A stretch of 32,787 bases of DNA from Rhizonema sp. NSF051 (GCA_029379265.1 JAQYWN010000005.1:1-32787), one strand, 5' to 3'. Counted from the stretch's first letter, positions 1 to 12,009 are shown. The notes: generated from the sequence alone by a model not told the origin. Program-made: numbers and translations.

Positions 1-171
1 TAATATATCTTATCAAGATTTACAGACATCGTGCTTGGTGTAATGTTTAGTAGGGGCGGGTTGAACAATATGAACCTAGAAGTAGGTAGTGATTTGCACC
101 TTTTCCCCGCCTATACAGTAGTTATTAGTACTGTTTGAAAAAAACAACCAATAACTAACTACTAACATCAG

Positions 172-726
172 TTACGAAACAATGACCTTTTTCAGTTCAG
201 AAGTGACTTCTTCTAGGGACTGGTTGCCATTCACTACAAGGAGTTGCTGGCGATCGCCATAGTAGTCAATCAAAGGTGCAGTTTCAGAGCGGTAGACTTC
301 TAAACGACGGCGAATCACTTCTTCAGTGTCGTCTTTTCGCCTTCTTTCCAATAAACGTGCTACTACAACATCATCTGGCACTTCTAAATTGACGACCTTT
401 TTGCTATCCTGATTAAGGTCTTGCAGTAATTCCTCTAGGAAAGATGCTTGATTAACAGTGCGGGGAAAGCCATCAAGAATCCAACCTGGGTTAACATCGG
501 GTTGTCTGAGCCGCTCTAGCACCATATCCTGCACGAGTAGGTCGGGAACTAACTCACCTCTATCTACATAACCTTGAGCTTTAATACCCAAAGAGGTTTG
601 TTCTTTCATCGCTTGACGCAATATATCACCTGTAGAAATATGAGGAATATTACAGTTGTCAGCTAATGTTTTAGCTTGAGTTCCTTTACCCGCCCCTGGC
701 GGTCCCAAGAAGATTAGTCGCGTCAC
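172..726 (-). CDS. adk: adenylate kinase
   Basis: Protein [22 protein letters not shown] with P-loop [16 protein letters not shown] motif; GTG start overlaps the secY TAG stop by one base. Confidence 0.97.
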   Translation of the reverse strand: MTRLIFLGPPGAGKGTQAKTLADNCNIPHISTGDILRQAMKEQTSLGIKAQGYVDRGELVPDLLVQDMVLERLRQPDVNPGWILDGFPRTVNQASFLEELLQDLNQDSKKVVNLEVPDDVVVARLLERRRKDDTEEVIRRRLEVYRSETAPLIDYYGDRQQLLVVNGNQSLEEVTSELKKVIVS

Positions 727-2042
727 TATTGTTTCACCATTCCTTCGTAGCGCTGAGAAATCAGGTAGGTTTGAATTTGTCTAGCAGTATCAATCGCCAC
801 ACCAACCAAAATTAACAAAGAGGTAGCACCAAAACCTCTAAAAGTTTTGACGTTCAAAGCACTTTCTACTGCGGTTGGGATAATAGCAATCAAACCTAAA
901 AAGATAGCACCCAAAAAAGTTAGTCTATTCAACACACGTTCAATATACTCAGTCGTTGCCTTCCCCGGACGAATCCCAGGAATGCTGGAACCCATTTTCT
1001 TCAAGTTCTGCGCCACATCCACCGGATTGACAATCAACGAAGAATAGAAGTAGCTAAAGAAAATGATTGAAACTAAGTAGATTAGAGCATATGCCCAAGA
1101 CCCAGAAGCGCCTGGAACAAGATAAGTTCTAACTATTTTGGAGTAATCTGGGTTGTGGATAAAGTTTTCTATCAAAAGTGGTAAACTCAGAACCGCTGCG
1201 GCAAAGATGATCGGCATTACGCCTCCTTGATTGAGCCGCAGTGGTAAAAAACTTCGCTGTTCTGCCAAGACACGCCGACCGACCTGACGACGCGCTGAAA
1301 TAATTGGGATGCGACGCATTCCTTCTTGGACAAAGACGATCCCGACAATCGTCGCGAGGAAAAGCAGCATGAGCACAACTACGCTCCCGACTGTTTCTCT
1401 TCCTCCTGTCTGAGCAAAATTGATCGTATCGCCCAATGATTTAGGCAGTGTCGCCACAATGTTGACAAAAATCAACAAAGATGCTCCATTCCCAACACCA
1501 CGCTCTGTAATCAGTTCAGATGCCCACATCACGAACATTGAACCTGCAACAAGAGCGAGCGCTGTCTCAGCTACAAAAATTGGACCGAAATCCAAGGCAA
1601 AGCTTTTAAGCCAGAAAGAGGCGATAAAGACACTTTGAATAATTGCCCAACCTGCGGCGACATAGCGGGTAATTTGGGAAATCTTCCTTCGTCCTGCTTC
1701 ACCTTCATTTTTCTGATAATTTTCTAAAGCTGGGATAGCAGCAGTCAGCAACTGGATAATAATAGAGGCGTTAATGTAAGGCAAAATGCCCAAAGCAAAA
1801 ACACCTAAAGCAGAAAGACCGCCTCCGGAGAAAATATCCAAAAAGCTTAATACTTGTTGGTTGCTACCTCCAAGAGCTGCTCGAAACTGCTCTCGATTAA
1901 TACCTGGTATTGGTATGTGTATACCCAATCGAACCAAAAACAAAATACCGACGGTAACAAGCAGCCGACCTCTTAGCCCTGCTGCTTGCGCCATTTGCAT
2001 AAAAGTTTCTTGAGCCGTTGGGGCTTTATCTCGACTGATCAT
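726..2042 (-). CDS. secY: preprotein translocase subunit SecY
   Basis: 438 aa multi-TM protein with SecY signatures ([36 protein letters not shown]); position between rplO and adk. Confidence 0.98.
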   Translation of the reverse strand: MISRDKAPTAQETFMQMAQAAGLRGRLLVTVGILFLVRLGIHIPIPGINREQFRAALGGSNQQVLSFLDIFSGGGLSALGVFALGILPYINASIIIQLLTAAIPALENYQKNEGEAGRRKISQITRYVAAGWAIIQSVFIASFWLKSFALDFGPIFVAETALALVAGSMFVMWASELITERGVGNGASLLIFVNIVATLPKSLGDTINFAQTGGRETVGSVVVLMLLFLATIVGIVFVQEGMRRIPIISARRQVGRRVLAEQRSFLPLRLNQGGVMPIIFAAAVLSLPLLIENFIHNPDYSKIVRTYLVPGASGSWAYALIYLVSIIFFSYFYSSLIVNPVDVAQNLKKMGSSIPGIRPGKATTEYIERVLNRLTFLGAIFLGLIAIIPTAVESALNVKTFRGFGATSLLILVGVAIDTARQIQTYLISQRYEGMVKQ

Positions 2043-2113
2043 AAAGGGCTACCTTGATAGTGAAGTAAAGCGCGTGGCTAGAGTAGATGTATTTAGGTGC
2101 CATGTTCGTTAAC

Positions 2114-2560
2114 TCACTCTAAAACTTCACAACTCCCACCAGCTGCCTCAATTTTGGTACGAGCTGCGCCTGTAAATGCTGCTGCTTTAACCTTAAGCGC
2201 AATATTCAATTCCCCATTCCCTAAGATTTTTAAAGGTCCTTGATCGCCAGTAAGAATACCGGCTTCTTTTAACGAGGTTAATGTGACCTCTGTATCAGCA
2301 GGAAGGGAGGCTAGCTTTTCTACATTGATCGTAGTGTATTTTTTACGATTAATGAGAGGAAAGCCCTTCAACTTAGGTATCCGGCGGTATAATGGCTGTT
2401 GACCACCCTCAAAACCCGGTCTAGTACCAGAACCAGAGCGAGATTTTTGACCTCGCATACCGAGACCAGCACTGGCACCTTGACCTGCAGAAATACCTCG
2501 ACCTACACGACGACGGCGTTTCTTTGAGCCTTTTTGCGGACGAACATCATTGAGTCTCAT
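2114..2560 (-). CDS. rplO: 50S ribosomal protein L15
   Basis: [43 protein letters not shown], typical L15; operon position. Confidence 0.98.
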   Translation of the reverse strand: MRLNDVRPQKGSKKRRRRVGRGISAGQGASAGLGMRGQKSRSGSGTRPGFEGGQQPLYRRIPKLKGFPLINRKKYTTINVEKLASLPADTEVTLTSLKEAGILTGDQGPLKILGNGELNIALKVKAAAFTGAARTKIEAAGGSCEVLE

Positions 2561-2652
2561 AATCTTAATATTGTGTAAGACTGTGTAATGATTATTTACA
2601 TAATTGTTAATTGTTAGTTGTTAATTGCTGTTAACCACTAACTATTAACCAC

Positions 2653-3180
2653 TTATATGTAAAGATTTTCTATGGGAATACCTCGGTCTTCGGCTACTTC
2701 TGCAAAGGTACGCAGTGTAGACAAGGCATTAACCGCAGCTCTAGCATTATTAAGTGGATTGTTTGATCCAAGTTGTTTAGCTAAGATATTGCGAACTCCT
2801 GCCAACTCCAAAACAGTACGGACTGCGCCACCGGCAATAACCCCAGTACCAGGTGCGGCCGGTCGCATCATTACCTTTGCACCGCCACCGACACCATCAA
2901 TTGGGTGCGGAATGGAGTTAGATTTAGTGATTGGTATATCAATGAGATGTTTTTTGCCGTCAGCTACGCCTTTTTTTACGGCACCAATAACATCTGAAGC
3001 TTTGCCTACTCCGACGCCTACTTGACCGCGTTCGTTTCCAACAACAACGATCGCTCGGAAACTCAGTTTTTTACCTCCTTTGACGACCTTGCTTACCCGT
3101 CGGATCTGAATGACCCGTTCTTGCCAGTTTGTTTCTTCTTTTTTTGTCCGATTGGTTTTACGACGATTAGCTGTTGCCAT
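2653..3180 (-). CDS. rpsE: 30S ribosomal protein S5
   Basis: [30 protein letters not shown]5 signature; operon position. Confidence 0.98.
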   Translation of the reverse strand: MATANRRKTNRTKKEETNWQERVIQIRRVSKVVKGGKKLSFRAIVVVGNERGQVGVGVGKASDVIGAVKKGVADGKKHLIDIPITKSNSIPHPIDGVGGGAKVMMRPAAPGTGVIAGGAVRTVLELAGVRNILAKQLGSNNPLNNARAAVNALSTLRTFAEVAEDRGIPIENLYI

Positions 3181-3248
3181 AATGAATTACTCAGAATTGT
3201 TAATTGCCAGTCTTCTATTAGCACTCATTGAGCCATTAGCGATTGACT

Positions 3249-3611
3249 TTAAAAATCTAAACCAGCTTCTCGCGCCGCTTCAGCTAATGCTTTAATCCGA
3301 CCGTGATAAAGATTACCACCGCGATCAAAAACGACTTTAGTGATCCCTTTTTCTTTTGATCGCACTGCGATTAATTTGCCAACTTCTGCCGAAGCTTCGC
3401 AGTTGGACCCTGAAGCTAATTTGGATTTCAATTCTGGTTCTAAACTTGAGGCTGCTACTAACGTATGCTGTAGTGTATCGTCAATAATTTGAGCATAAAT
3501 ATGCTCGTGGGATCGAAATACAGCTAGCCTTGGACGTTCTGTAGAACCATTAACTCTGCCACGAATGCGTCGATGGCGACGCTGCTTTGATTGTCTACGA
3601 GTTAACTTCAT
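3249..3611 (-). CDS. rplR: 50S ribosomal protein L18
   Basis: [45 protein letters not shown]; operon position. Confidence 0.98.
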   Translation of the reverse strand: MKLTRRQSKQRRHRRIRGRVNGSTERPRLAVFRSHEHIYAQIIDDTLQHTLVAASSLEPELKSKLASGSNCEASAEVGKLIAVRSKEKGITKVVFDRGGNLYHGRIKALAEAAREAGLDF

Positions 3612-3613
3612 TT

Positions 3614-4159
3614 TTACTTCTTGCTCTTACCAGTCTTACCTGCTTTACGTCTTACCACTTCACCGGCATAGCGAATACCTTTACCTTTATAAGGTTCTGG
3701 TCGGCGAACATCACGAATTTTAGCGGCTGTGTTGCCAACCTCTTCTTTGTCATAACCACTCACTATGACGTTGGTATTATTTTCCACAGCAAACTGAACT
3801 CCTGCTGGGGGAGCAATTTGCACTTGGTGGCTATAACCCATGTTCATAACTAAGTTACCACCTTGAACTTGTGCCCGGTAGCCAACTCCTTGGATTTCCA
3901 AACGCCGTTGAAATCCTGTAGAAACTCCTTCAACCATGTTGGCAACCAAAGTACGGCACAAACCGTGAAGTTGTCTGGAAGTGCGAGACTCATCCTGACG
4001 GGTTAAGAGTAATGTTTCTCCTTCTTGGGAGACTGTAACATTCGTCGGCAAATCGCGATGAAGTTCACCTTTAGGACCTTTAACAACAACTTTTGTGCCG
4101 TCTACAGTCACTTGTACCTTGGCAGGAATTGTAATTGGGCGTTTACCTATTCGAGACAT
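3614..4159 (-). CDS. rplF: 50S ribosomal protein L6
   Basis: [17 protein letters not shown]...[22 protein letters not shown], typical L6. Confidence 0.98.
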   Translation of the reverse strand: MSRIGKRPITIPAKVQVTVDGTKVVVKGPKGELHRDLPTNVTVSQEGETLLLTRQDESRTSRQLHGLCRTLVANMVEGVSTGFQRRLEIQGVGYRAQVQGGNLVMNMGYSHQVQIAPPAGVQFAVENNTNVIVSGYDKEEVGNTAAKIRDVRRPEPYKGKGIRYAGEVVRRKAGKTGKSKK

Positions 4160-4285
4160 AATTCTCCTTTTGTTAATTGTTGGTTGTTAGTTGTTAATTA
4201 TTAATTTTTAGTTGTTGGCAGTCATTAATGACGACTAACGACTATCGACTAGCAACTATCGACTAACTACCTACTAACATCGTAC

Positions 4286-4687
4286 TTACCAAACATAAGC
4301 CAGCACTTCTCCACCCAAGTTTTGCCGTCGTGCTTCTCTGTCGGTCATTATGCCACTTGATGTAGAAATAATGGCAATGCCAATACCGCCTAGTACTCGT
4401 GGTAATTCTTTTTTGGTAGAGTATACGCGCAAACCCGGTTTGCTAACCCGCTTCAAAGTAGTGATCAGAGGTTGACGATGCTTGCCCTTATATTTTAAGG
4501 AGATCGCTAGATTAATTTTTACTCCCTCTCCGATTTCTTCAAAATCCCCAATAAAGCCTTCCTCTCGGAGTACTTTTGCAATACTACGAGTCATTCTTGT
4601 CGCAGGCACTTGTGTCGTTTGATGCCTCGCTAGGTTGGCATTGCGGATGCGCGTCAGCATATCTGCAATAGTGTCGTTAGCTGCCAT
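4286..4687 (-). CDS. rpsH: 30S ribosomal protein S8
   Basis: [18 protein letters not shown]...[31 protein letters not shown]. Confidence 0.98.
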   Translation of the reverse strand: MAANDTIADMLTRIRNANLARHQTTQVPATRMTRSIAKVLREEGFIGDFEEIGEGVKINLAISLKYKGKHRQPLITTLKRVSKPGLRVYSTKKELPRVLGGIGIAIISTSSGIMTDREARRQNLGGEVLAYVW

Positions 4688-4708
4688 CGTTTCCTCATTT
4701 AAATGAAC

Positions 4709-5257
4709 TTATTGATCTCTAAAAGGCATTCCCATCTCTTTAAGTAAAGCACGACCTTCTTCGTCGTTCTTTGCTGTAGTGATGATAGAAATATCCATTC
4801 CTCGGACTTGATCGATGCTATCGTACTCGATTTCTGGAAAAATCAGTTGCTCTCTGAGTCCTAAAGTATAATTGCCGCGTCCATCAAAGCTTTTGGGACT
4901 AATCCCACGAAAGTCTCTAATTCTAGGTAACGCTAGACTAATTAATCGGTCGAGAAAGGCATACATCCTTTCCCCTCTGAGAGTCACCATAATACCTACA
5001 GGCATACCTTGGCGAAGTTTAAAGCCTGCGATCGCTTTCTTTGCCCGCGTTACGACTGGTTTTTGACCGCTAATCAGAGCAATTTCACTTAAAGAAGCTT
5101 CTAAGGATTTAGCATTTTGAGCTGCTTCCCCCATACCTCGGTTAAGCGTAACTTTGATCACCTTCGGTACTTGATGAATGTTTGTGTACTGAAACTGATT
5201 GTTCAGTTTGGGGACTATAGAGTCTTGGTAAAGCGTTTTAAGTCTTGTTGTTGGCAT
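4709..5257 (-). CDS. rplE: 50S ribosomal protein L5
   Basis: [15 protein letters not shown]...[28 protein letters not shown], typical L5. Confidence 0.98.
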   Translation of the reverse strand: MPTTRLKTLYQDSIVPKLNNQFQYTNIHQVPKVIKVTLNRGMGEAAQNAKSLEASLSEIALISGQKPVVTRAKKAIAGFKLRQGMPVGIMVTLRGERMYAFLDRLISLALPRIRDFRGISPKSFDGRGNYTLGLREQLIFPEIEYDSIDQVRGMDISIITTAKNDEEGRALLKEMGMPFRDQ

Positions 5258-5394
5258 AGTTTTAAGAGTGATTATCCCTGGGCTTTGTCAGGGAACGTTG
5301 TTGGTTCTAGGGTTGAGTGTAGTTATCTATTAGTGAAGAATTGTTAATTGTTTGACTAATTACTGATCATTAACAATTAACTATTAACCTACAA

Positions 5395-5742
5395 CTATTT
5401 ATCGATGATTTCGCCAGTTTTCTTCAGCATCCGTACTTTCTTTCCTTCCGAGGTGAAGGTATAACAAATACGACTAGCAACGTTTTGTTTGGTGGAATAG
5501 AGCATCACGTTAGAACTATGAATTGGAAATTCCTGAGTGACGATGCGCCCGGATTCTCCTTCTTGCTGTGGTTTTACGTGCTTAGTTTTAATATTGACAC
5601 CTTTAACAACAACTTTGCTAAGTTGGGGAAATGCTTTAACGATTTCACCGACTTTGCCTTTGTCTTTTCCGGCAATCACCTGTACGGTGTCGCCAGTTTT
5701 GACATGCATTTTGTGGAACTGTTTTTCTATTTTTAGCGACAT
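5395..5742 (-). CDS. rplX: 50S ribosomal protein L24
   Basis: [27 protein letters not shown] motif; operon position. Confidence 0.97.
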   Translation of the reverse strand: MSLKIEKQFHKMHVKTGDTVQVIAGKDKGKVGEIVKAFPQLSKVVVKGVNIKTKHVKPQQEGESGRIVTQEFPIHSSNVMLYSTKQNVASRICYTFTSEGKKVRMLKKTGEIIDK

Positions 5743-6110
5743 TACAGCACCTCCGGAGCCAAGGACACAATTTTTGTAAAGTTTTTGTCCCGCAGTTCTC
5801 GTGCAACCGGACCAAATACTCTGGTTCCTCTAGGATTGCCGTCTTTGTTAATAATAACTGCTGCATTGTCGTCGAAACGAATACTCATCCCACTGTCTCG
5901 ATTGATATTGTGTCGAGTGCGGACAATCACTGCTTCCACAACGTCTGATTTTTTGACAGCCATATTCGGAATTGCATCTTTGACAACAGCAACAATCTTA
6001 TCACCGACAAAACCGTAACGGCGGTTTCCTGCGCCTAAGACACGGATGCACATTAATTTGCGGGCACCGCTATTATCAGCAACATTAAGGTAACTTTGGG
6101 GTTGAATCAC
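5742..6110 (-). CDS. rplN: 50S ribosomal protein L14
   Basis: [26 protein letters not shown], typical L14. Confidence 0.98.
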   Translation of the reverse strand: MIQPQSYLNVADNSGARKLMCIRVLGAGNRRYGFVGDKIVAVVKDAIPNMAVKKSDVVEAVIVRTRHNINRDSGMSIRFDDNAAVIINKDGNPRGTRVFGPVARELRDKNFTKIVSLAPEVL

Positions 6111-6194
6111 GTTCTTATCTCCCTTTATGTGTTGTTAGTTATTAGTTGTTAATTGTCAGTTTTTGGCTTTCGGTTATCAAAAACTGTGACTAAC

Positions 6195-6266
6195 GACTGT
6201 ACGGGCGGATTGGCGTCTGATTGTTCGTTTTTACTCACAAGTTACTAAATTAAACCCACCCCTACT
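6195..6266. repeat. Diverged copy of the GTACGGGCGG...CCCACCCCTAC repeat in the rplN-rpsQ spacer
   Basis: actgtacgggcggatt ... taaacccacccctact. Confidence 0.65.
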
Positions 6267-6271
6267 AACTT

Positions 6272-6520
6272 TTAACTATTTTTGGTACTGAGAATCTCTT
6301 TGAGTGTCCAGCGCTTAGTCTTACTCAGGGGTCTAGTTTCTTCAATCCGAACGCGATCGCCTATTTTGCACTGATTGTCTTCATCGTGAACTTTATAGCG
6401 CTGGGTTTTCACTACAATTTTGCCGTACTTAGGATGGGGAGCGCGGTTTTCTATGGCGACAACTACAGTTTTCTGCATTTTGTCGCTCACAACTAAGCCA
6501 ACTCGTTCTTTAACTGCCAT
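6272..6520 (-). CDS. rpsQ: 30S ribosomal protein S17
   Basis: [30 protein letters not shown], typical S17. Confidence 0.97.
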   Translation of the reverse strand: MAVKERVGLVVSDKMQKTVVVAIENRAPHPKYGKIVVKTQRYKVHDEDNQCKIGDRVRIEETRPLSKTKRWTLKEILSTKNS

Positions 6521-6595
6521 GATTTCCGTTCTTTAGTTTTAGTTATGAGTTATGAGTTAAAAATGCCAGAGTACTTTTTACTTGACTCCTAACTC

Positions 6596-6786
6596 CTGTA
6601 CGGGCTGGTTTAATCAGATAACGTACATCAGTATAGAAAATTGCTCAAGAAAACTTACTGTACGGGCAGGTTTCATGAGAAAACTTGCCTACTCAATAAA
6701 ATCTTCCTTGAAAACCTACTGTACGGGCAGGTTTCATGAGAAAACTTGCCTACTCAATAAAATCTTCCTTGAAAACCTGCCCCTAC
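6596..6786. repeat. 61-bp tandem repeat (two near-identical copies plus one diverged copy), GTACGGGCAGGTTT...AAACCTGCCCCTAC family
   Basis: actgtacgggcaggtttcatgagaaaacttgcctactcaataaaatcttccttgaaaacct repeated at 6657-6717 and 6718-6778; diverged unit from 6596. Confidence 0.95.
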
Positions 6787-7001
6787 TGACTTTGTGTAGC
6801 CGCTTTCCGTTTCCGTTCGCCTTCTACTGTTAACAACTGAGCTAGACGGTGGCGAGCATGTTTAAATTGATGAGGTTTTTCTAGTTGTCTGGTAGCTTTT
6901 TGCAGCCGCAACTGAAATAGTTGCTTTTTGACGGCTAAAATTTCCCCGTTCAATTGTTCGTCACTTAATTCTCTGGCGTCTGAAATTTTAGGAAGAGGCA
7001 T
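6783..7001 (-). CDS. rpmC: 50S ribosomal protein L29
   Basis: MPLPKISDARELSDEQLNGEILAVKKQLFQLRLQKATRQLEKPHQFKHARHRLAQL, typical cyanobacterial L29. Confidence 0.96.
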   Translation of the reverse strand: MPLPKISDARELSDEQLNGEILAVKKQLFQLRLQKATRQLEKPHQFKHARHRLAQLLTVEGERKRKAATQSQ

Positions 7002-7004
7002 AAC

Positions 7005-7433
7005 TTATACCTGAGGCGTCTCTTCTGGAGAGCGCATAATAAACTTGGTTTTAATTGGCAATTTGTATGCTGCCAAACGCATGGCTTCTCGAGCCGTTTC
7101 TTCGGTAACTCCACCAATTTCAAACATAATCCGTCCTGGTTTGACGACAGCTACCCAAAATTCAGGTGAACCTTTACCGGAACCCATCCGAGTTTCTGCG
7201 GGACGCATGGTAACTGGCTTATCTGGGAAAATCCGAATCCAGATTTTACCACCCCTGCGAATATAGCGAGTCATTGCCCGACGGGAAGCTTCAATTTGCC
7301 GGGAAGTTATCCATGCTGGCTCTAAGGCTTGGAGCGCAAAATCACCAAAGTTTAGATTGCTACCGCGTGTAGCCATCCCTTCCATTCGTCCGCGCTGTTG
7401 TTTGCGGAATTTAGTTCTTCTAGGACTTAACAT
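7005..7433 (-). CDS. rplP: 50S ribosomal protein L16
   Basis: [19 protein letters not shown]...[20 protein letters not shown]. Confidence 0.98.
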   Translation of the reverse strand: MLSPRRTKFRKQQRGRMEGMATRGSNLNFGDFALQALEPAWITSRQIEASRRAMTRYIRRGGKIWIRIFPDKPVTMRPAETRMGSGKGSPEFWVAVVKPGRIMFEIGGVTEETAREAMRLAAYKLPIKTKFIMRSPEETPQV

Positions 7434-7447
7434 GATTTATTACTTGA

Positions 7448-7515
7448 GTAGTGTTAGTTGTTAGTTGTTAGTTGTTAGTCGTTACTAATGACAACTAACT
7501 ATTAACAACTAACTA
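7448..7515. repeat. Heptanucleotide STRR/inverted repeat between rpsC and rplP
   Basis: gtgttagttgttagttgttagttgttagtcgttactaatgacaactaactattaacaactaacta. Confidence 0.9.
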
Positions 7516-8268
7516 TCCTTCGTTTGAACGGTCTTCAAATTGCTGGCGACGGCGTTGTTGTTGGCGGCGACGGGGTTCGCGTTCGCGAGATGTTGGTTGA
7601 GAGGGGGCTTCTTCCTGTCCGGGAATTATTTCTCCCTTAAATACCCACACTTTAATTCCAAGAATGCCATAGACAGTTTTGGCTGTGCAGTATGAGTAGT
7701 CAATGTCTGCCCGTAAAGTATGTAGAGGAACTCTGCCTTCACGAGTCCACTCTGTTCGGGCAATTTCCGCACCGTTGAGACGACCACCCACTTGAACTTT
7801 GATACCTTGCACTCCTGCACGTTGGGCACGCTGAATAGCTTGCCGCACGACTCGTCGGAAGGATACCCGACGTTCTAACTGTTGAGCAATGTATTCCGCA
7901 ATCAGGTAGGCATCAGCGTCAACTCGTTGCACTTCAACTACGTTGATCCGAATTTGGCGATTACCACCCAATGCTTGTTGGAGTCCGACACGCAACGATT
8001 CTATACCTTGTCCACCGCGACCGACGACTACACCAGGTCGAGCTGTGCGGATCTCTAAATCGATTTGGTCAGCTTTGCGATCAATCCGCACTTCCGAGAT
8101 TCCGGCATTGTTTTGAGCGTATCTTCCCAGCTTGTCTTCTATATATTTACGAAGTTTATAATCTTCTTGCAGAAGTTCTGGATAGCGGTCGGAATTAGCA
8201 AACCAACGAGATTGGTGTTCTTGGGTAATTCCTAAACGAAAACCTACTGGATGAATCTTTTGTCCCAC
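7513..8268 (-). CDS. rpsC: 30S ribosomal protein S3
   Basis: [24 protein letters not shown]... KH domain; operon position. Confidence 0.98.
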   Translation of the reverse strand: MGQKIHPVGFRLGITQEHQSRWFANSDRYPELLQEDYKLRKYIEDKLGRYAQNNAGISEVRIDRKADQIDLEIRTARPGVVVGRGGQGIESLRVGLQQALGGNRQIRINVVEVQRVDADAYLIAEYIAQQLERRVSFRRVVRQAIQRAQRAGVQGIKVQVGGRLNGAEIARTEWTREGRVPLHTLRADIDYSYCTAKTVYGILGIKVWVFKGEIIPGQEEAPSQPTSREREPRRRQQQRRRQQFEDRSNEG

Positions 8269-8320
8269 AAATGCTTCCTCTAAAATTTCTTCCTGTACAC
8301 AATTTTTCGTTTAGGTGTGC

Positions 8321-8680
8321 TTATTTAGCTGTGTTATCAGCAGCCACCGCCACAGTGATATGGCACGTTGGCTTGCGAATTTGGTAAGCTCGACCTTGTG
8401 CTCTTGGTTGGAACCGTTTCAACACTGGACCTTGGTCGGCGTATGCTTGAGTCACTTTAAGAAGCGCTCGATCTAACCCTGCATTGTGTTCCGCATTAGC
8501 CGCCGCACTTCTTAAAACCTTCAAGACTGGATCGCAGGCTCGGTAAGGCATAAATTCAAGGATAATGAGCGCTTCTCGGTAGGAACGCCCTCGAATTTGA
8601 TCGAGTACGCGACGTACTTTATAGGGAGACATGCGTATAAAACGCGCGATCGCTTTGACTTCAGTAGTATCAGTAGCCAT
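8321..8680 (-). CDS. rplV: 50S ribosomal protein L22
   Basis: [42 protein letters not shown]. Confidence 0.98.
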   Translation of the reverse strand: MATDTTEVKAIARFIRMSPYKVRRVLDQIRGRSYREALIILEFMPYRACDPVLKVLRSAAANAEHNAGLDRALLKVTQAYADQGPVLKRFQPRAQGRAYQIRKPTCHITVAVAADNTAK

Positions 8681-8756
8681 ATATTTTCTCCAACTTTGTT
8701 AGTTGTTCATTGTTAATTGTTGATTGTAAGAATGCAATTAACAATTACCCAATTAA

Positions 8757-9035
8757 CTATCTCCCCGCTTTTTTATCACTTTTGGAGTGACCTCTAAAGC
8801 TACGTGTAGGTGCGAATTCACCTAATTTGTGTCCTACCATCTGGTCTGATACGAAAACAGGAACGTGCTGGCGCCCATTATGAACAGCGATGGTGTGACC
8901 TACCATTTCCGGTAAGATTGTTGAAGCCCGCGACCAGGTTTTGATGACTTCTTTTCTGTTGTTTTCATTAAGCCGCTCAATCTTTTCCAGAAGATGATCG
9001 GCAACAAAAGGACCTTTTTTTAGAGAACGACCCAT
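8757..9035 (-). CDS. rpsS: 30S ribosomal protein S19
   Basis: [20 protein letters not shown]...[32 protein letters not shown]. Confidence 0.98.
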   Translation of the reverse strand: MGRSLKKGPFVADHLLEKIERLNENNRKEVIKTWSRASTILPEMVGHTIAVHNGRQHVPVFVSDQMVGHKLGEFAPTRSFRGHSKSDKKAGR

Positions 9036-9172
9036 AGTTTTATTTCGGATGAGAGGAGTTATTTTTTCGGATGAACGGATGCTTGTATTGACGAGTTTCT
9101 AATCAATTAAGATCAACTTTTTAACTCATTAGGAACCCATCATCTAAAACCCAAAATCTAAAATTTTAAATT

Positions 9173-10036
9173 TTATGATTCGCGTCCACCACGACCGCGC
9201 TTGGAAGACTTGCGGCGACGACGTACAATCAACTTGCTACTGGGTTTTTTCGGTTTGCGTGTTTTCAAACCCAAAGCAGGTTTACCCCAAGGTGTCACAG
9301 GTCCCGATCTCCCGATGGGTGCTCTACCTTCACCACCACCGTGGGGATGGTCTACTGGGTTCATGACACTACCTCTAACGGTAGGACGGCGACCTTTCCA
9401 ACGGTTTCTTCCTGCTTTACCCAAACTTAGGTTGCGGGCCTCGATGTTGCCTACTTGTCCGATGGTGGCGTAGCACTCGCGCCGGATCATGCGGACTTCT
9501 CCTGAAGGTAACCTCAGAGTAACGTAGCTACCCTCTTTTGCCATCACCTGAGCTGTGGCACCTGCTGAACGAACGAATTGAGCACCTTTTCCAGGTGTTA
9601 GTTCGACGTTATGAACGTTGCTTCCCAAGGGAATGTTAGACAGGGGTAAAGCATTACCATTTTCGATTGGAGCATCGGAACCTGCAATAATTGTTGTTCC
9701 CACTGCCAAACCTTGGGGATGGAGAATGTAACGCTTTTCGCCGTCTTGGTATTCTAAAAGGGCAATCCGCGCATTCCGGTTTGGATCGTATTCAACTGCT
9801 ACAACTTTAGCTGGAATACTACGCTTATCCCGTTTAAAGTCAATAATGCGATAAAGACGTTTGTGTCCGCCACCCCGGTGCCGACAGGTAATACGCCCTT
9901 GATTATTTCGACCTTTGCGGCGATGTATGTGTTCTGTTAGTGATTTCTCAGGCTTCGATTTCGTAATTTCAGCAAAATCAGAGATCGTTACCTGACGAGT
10001 ACTGGGGGTATAAGGGCGAAAAGAACGGGTACCCAT
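9173..10036 (-). CDS. rplB: 50S ribosomal protein L2
   Basis: [17 protein letters not shown]...[24 protein letters not shown]. Confidence 0.98.
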   Translation of the reverse strand: MGTRSFRPYTPSTRQVTISDFAEITKSKPEKSLTEHIHRRKGRNNQGRITCRHRGGGHKRLYRIIDFKRDKRSIPAKVVAVEYDPNRNARIALLEYQDGEKRYILHPQGLAVGTTIIAGSDAPIENGNALPLSNIPLGSNVHNVELTPGKGAQFVRSAGATAQVMAKEGSYVTLRLPSGEVRMIRRECYATIGQVGNIEARNLSLGKAGRNRWKGRRPTVRGSVMNPVDHPHGGGEGRAPIGRSGPVTPWGKPALGLKTRKPKKPSSKLIVRRRRKSSKRGRGGRES

Positions 10037-10044
10037 AGAAGTTC

Positions 10045-10136
10045 TTGGTTGTTAGTTATTGGTTATTGGTTATTGGTTGTTGGTTGTTGGTTATTGGTTG
10101 TAATAACTACTAACCACTAACCACTAACCACTAACC
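10045..10136. repeat. Heptanucleotide STRR with inverted half (TTGGTTR)n ... (CACTAAC)n between rplW and rplB
   Basis: ttggttgttagttattggttattggttattggttgttggttgttggttattggttg then tactaaccactaaccactaaccactaaccc, strict 7-bp period. Confidence 0.93.
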
Positions 10137-10146
10137 CAAAACCGAG

Positions 10147-10461
10147 TTACACGTCAGGGAAGAGAATTTGTCTGATCTTCTCTACGTCAGATGCTGCTAC
10201 TGTAACAATGGCTCGTTTATACTGAGGTTTGAAACCTACAAACTTACCAATCCGCCGCTTTTTACGCGGTGGCATCATGGTGTTTACACTTGTCACCTTG
10301 ACGGTAAACAGATTCTCAATTGCAAATCTGATTTGTGGCTTAGTTGCCTTTGGACTGACTTCAAAAGTGTACTTATTCTGCTCCATCAGGATAGTCGCCT
10401 TTTCTGTGACAATTGGGCGACGCACTAAGTCAGCAAGATTGCGCTCGTCAAACTTAGCCAT
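10147..10461 (-). CDS. rplW: 50S ribosomal protein L23
   Basis: [42 protein letters not shown]; overlaps rplD by 8 bp. Confidence 0.98.
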   Translation of the reverse strand: MAKFDERNLADLVRRPIVTEKATILMEQNKYTFEVSPKATKPQIRFAIENLFTVKVTSVNTMMPPRKKRRIGKFVGFKPQYKRAIVTVAASDVEKIRQILFPDV

Positions 10462-11086
10462 TGTAGACCTCCTGAATTTTTTCTAACGCTGACGCCGTTA
10501 CAACAATTTTGTCGGCATGCAGGATGTCATATACATTTAATTGATCTGCAACAATTAACTTTAAATTTTCGACGTTCCGGGCTGACAAATACACCATTTC
10601 TTGACGTTCCGGCACGATTAACAAAGTTGTGCTGGTTTTGTCTACTCCCCAGCGAGCGATCGCTTCCACTAACTCTTTGGTTTTGGGACGTTGTAGCTGT
10701 TCGTTAAATTCTTCTACCACAATTAAATCGGCAATCCGACTAGCAAATACTGTCCGCAGTGCTAAACGTCGCTCTTTCCGATTCATTTTCAGGTTAAAGT
10801 CTCTGGGCTTTGGTCCAAAGATGACACCACCACCCCGCCACAATGGTGAACGAATCGAGCCAGCACGAGCACGACCTGTCCCTTTTTGCCGCCAAGGTTT
10901 GCGACCTCCTCCTCTGACTTCAGAGCGAGTTTTTGTACTGGCGGTTCCCTGACGAGCGTTAGTTGTTTGCCTTACCAAAGCTCTATGCACAACATGAACT
11001 GCTGTTTCTTCCTTGGCAACCCGCAAGTCGAATGTCTTTTCCCCGACTTGTTCTCCTTGCCAATTTTTGACTACACACTCTAGCAT
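10454..11086 (-). CDS. rplD: 50S ribosomal protein L4
   Basis: [45 protein letters not shown], typical L4. Confidence 0.98.
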   Translation of the reverse strand: MLECVVKNWQGEQVGEKTFDLRVAKEETAVHVVHRALVRQTTNARQGTASTKTRSEVRGGGRKPWRQKGTGRARAGSIRSPLWRGGGVIFGPKPRDFNLKMNRKERRLALRTVFASRIADLIVVEEFNEQLQRPKTKELVEAIARWGVDKTSTTLLIVPERQEMVYLSARNVENLKLIVADQLNVYDILHADKIVVTASALEKIQEVYNG

Positions 11087-11170
11087 TTTCGTTTTTTTGT
11101 TCGTTGTTAATTGTTAACCGTTGATTGTTAAAGAGTTGATTGTTGATTGCTATTAACCATTAACAATTAA

Positions 11171-11806
11171 CTACTTACCAACTAGGTTTGCCGGCGCAAT
11201 ACTCAACAATGCGCCCGGTTTACCGGGAACGGAGCCTTGGATTAGCAATATATTGCGCTCTGGGTCTACTCGTACCACAGTCAGCTTGCTAATTGTCACG
11301 CGTTTCCCACCCAAACGTCCTGCCATGCGCTTTCCTGGATATACGCGACCGGGAGTTGTACCAGCACCAATCGAACCTGGTTCTTTATGGTTTTTGGAAC
11401 CATGAGACATAGGTCCCCGACCAAAGTTATGCCGTTTCTGGTTGCCAGCAAAACCGCGACCGATACTTGTCCCACTGACATCTACAATCTGACCTGCACT
11501 AAAAATATCAGGATTAATCTGTTGACCTAAAGTATATTCACCGGAGTTATCAACGTGATACTCCCGTAAATGACGCAATCCAGGTGCAGATGATTTAGCT
11601 AAATGTCCTAGTGATGGTTTATTTAACAACTTTGGCTTTACTTCGCCATAGCCTACTTGAATGGCGGAGTAACCGTCGGTCTGTTTCGTTTTTACTTGTG
11701 TAACTGTGCATGGACCCGCTTTAACGATGGTCACAGGAATGGCAACTCCTGCTTCATCAAATATTTGAGTCATGCCCAGTTTAGTGCCGAGAATACCTAC
11801 AGACAC
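11171..11806 (-). CDS. rplC: 50S ribosomal protein L3
   Basis: [26 protein letters not shown]...[35 protein letters not shown]. Confidence 0.98.
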   Translation of the reverse strand: MSVGILGTKLGMTQIFDEAGVAIPVTIVKAGPCTVTQVKTKQTDGYSAIQVGYGEVKPKLLNKPSLGHLAKSSAPGLRHLREYHVDNSGEYTLGQQINPDIFSAGQIVDVSGTSIGRGFAGNQKRHNFGRGPMSHGSKNHKEPGSIGAGTTPGRVYPGKRMAGRLGGKRVTISKLTVVRVDPERNILLIQGSVPGKPGALLSIAPANLVGK

Positions 11807-11961
11807 AGTTACTGGCTCCCCTTTTAATTGTTAATTTGAGTTGCTGATTTTTGAGGACAAGATGCAACAAAACGCCAATGAGGCTTACTGTCACTGACCT
11901 CTGAAGTCTGTACAGCTTAGGTAAAACTGTTCAAACTTCTTGGTTGTCTCCACTAATTGTT

Positions 11962-12009
11962 TGTACTGATTTGATAACGTGTATTTTTACTTACTTCGTT
12001 ACCAGTACA
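11962..12009 (-). promoter_or_regulatory. Candidate stem-loop in the leader region upstream of rplC
   Basis: tgtactg (11962-11968)+taacg (11975-11979) pair with cgtta (11997-12001)+cagtaca (12003-12009); about 155 bp upstream of the rplC start. Confidence 0.35.

Noticed and set aside
250-257. HIP1 octamer GCGATCGC here and at roughly 20 other sites in the window
   Set aside because: Well-known highly iterated palindrome of cyanobacteria; useful for taxonomy but not novel
847-2013. Plus-strand ORFs inside secY (847-1047, 1420-1638, 1786-2013)
   Set aside because: Antisense to a confidently assigned SecY; no recognisable domain
5645-5866. Minus-strand ORF spanning the rplX/rplN boundary
   Set aside because: Alternate frame of rplX and rplN, both of which are confidently assigned
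6596-6786. Possible CRISPR array from the tandem 61-bp repeats
   Set aside because: Repeats are directly abutting with no unique spacers; better explained as tandem duplication of a hairpin repeat
10045-10136. CRISPR-like short repeats between rplW and rplB
   Set aside because: Strict 7-bp periodicity without spacers; typical cyanobacterial STRR
2672-11083. Plus-strand ORFs across the ribosomal operon (e.g. 2672-3025, 3587-3853, 9201-9473, 10629-10952)
   Set aside because: All are mirror frames of conserved ribosomal protein genes
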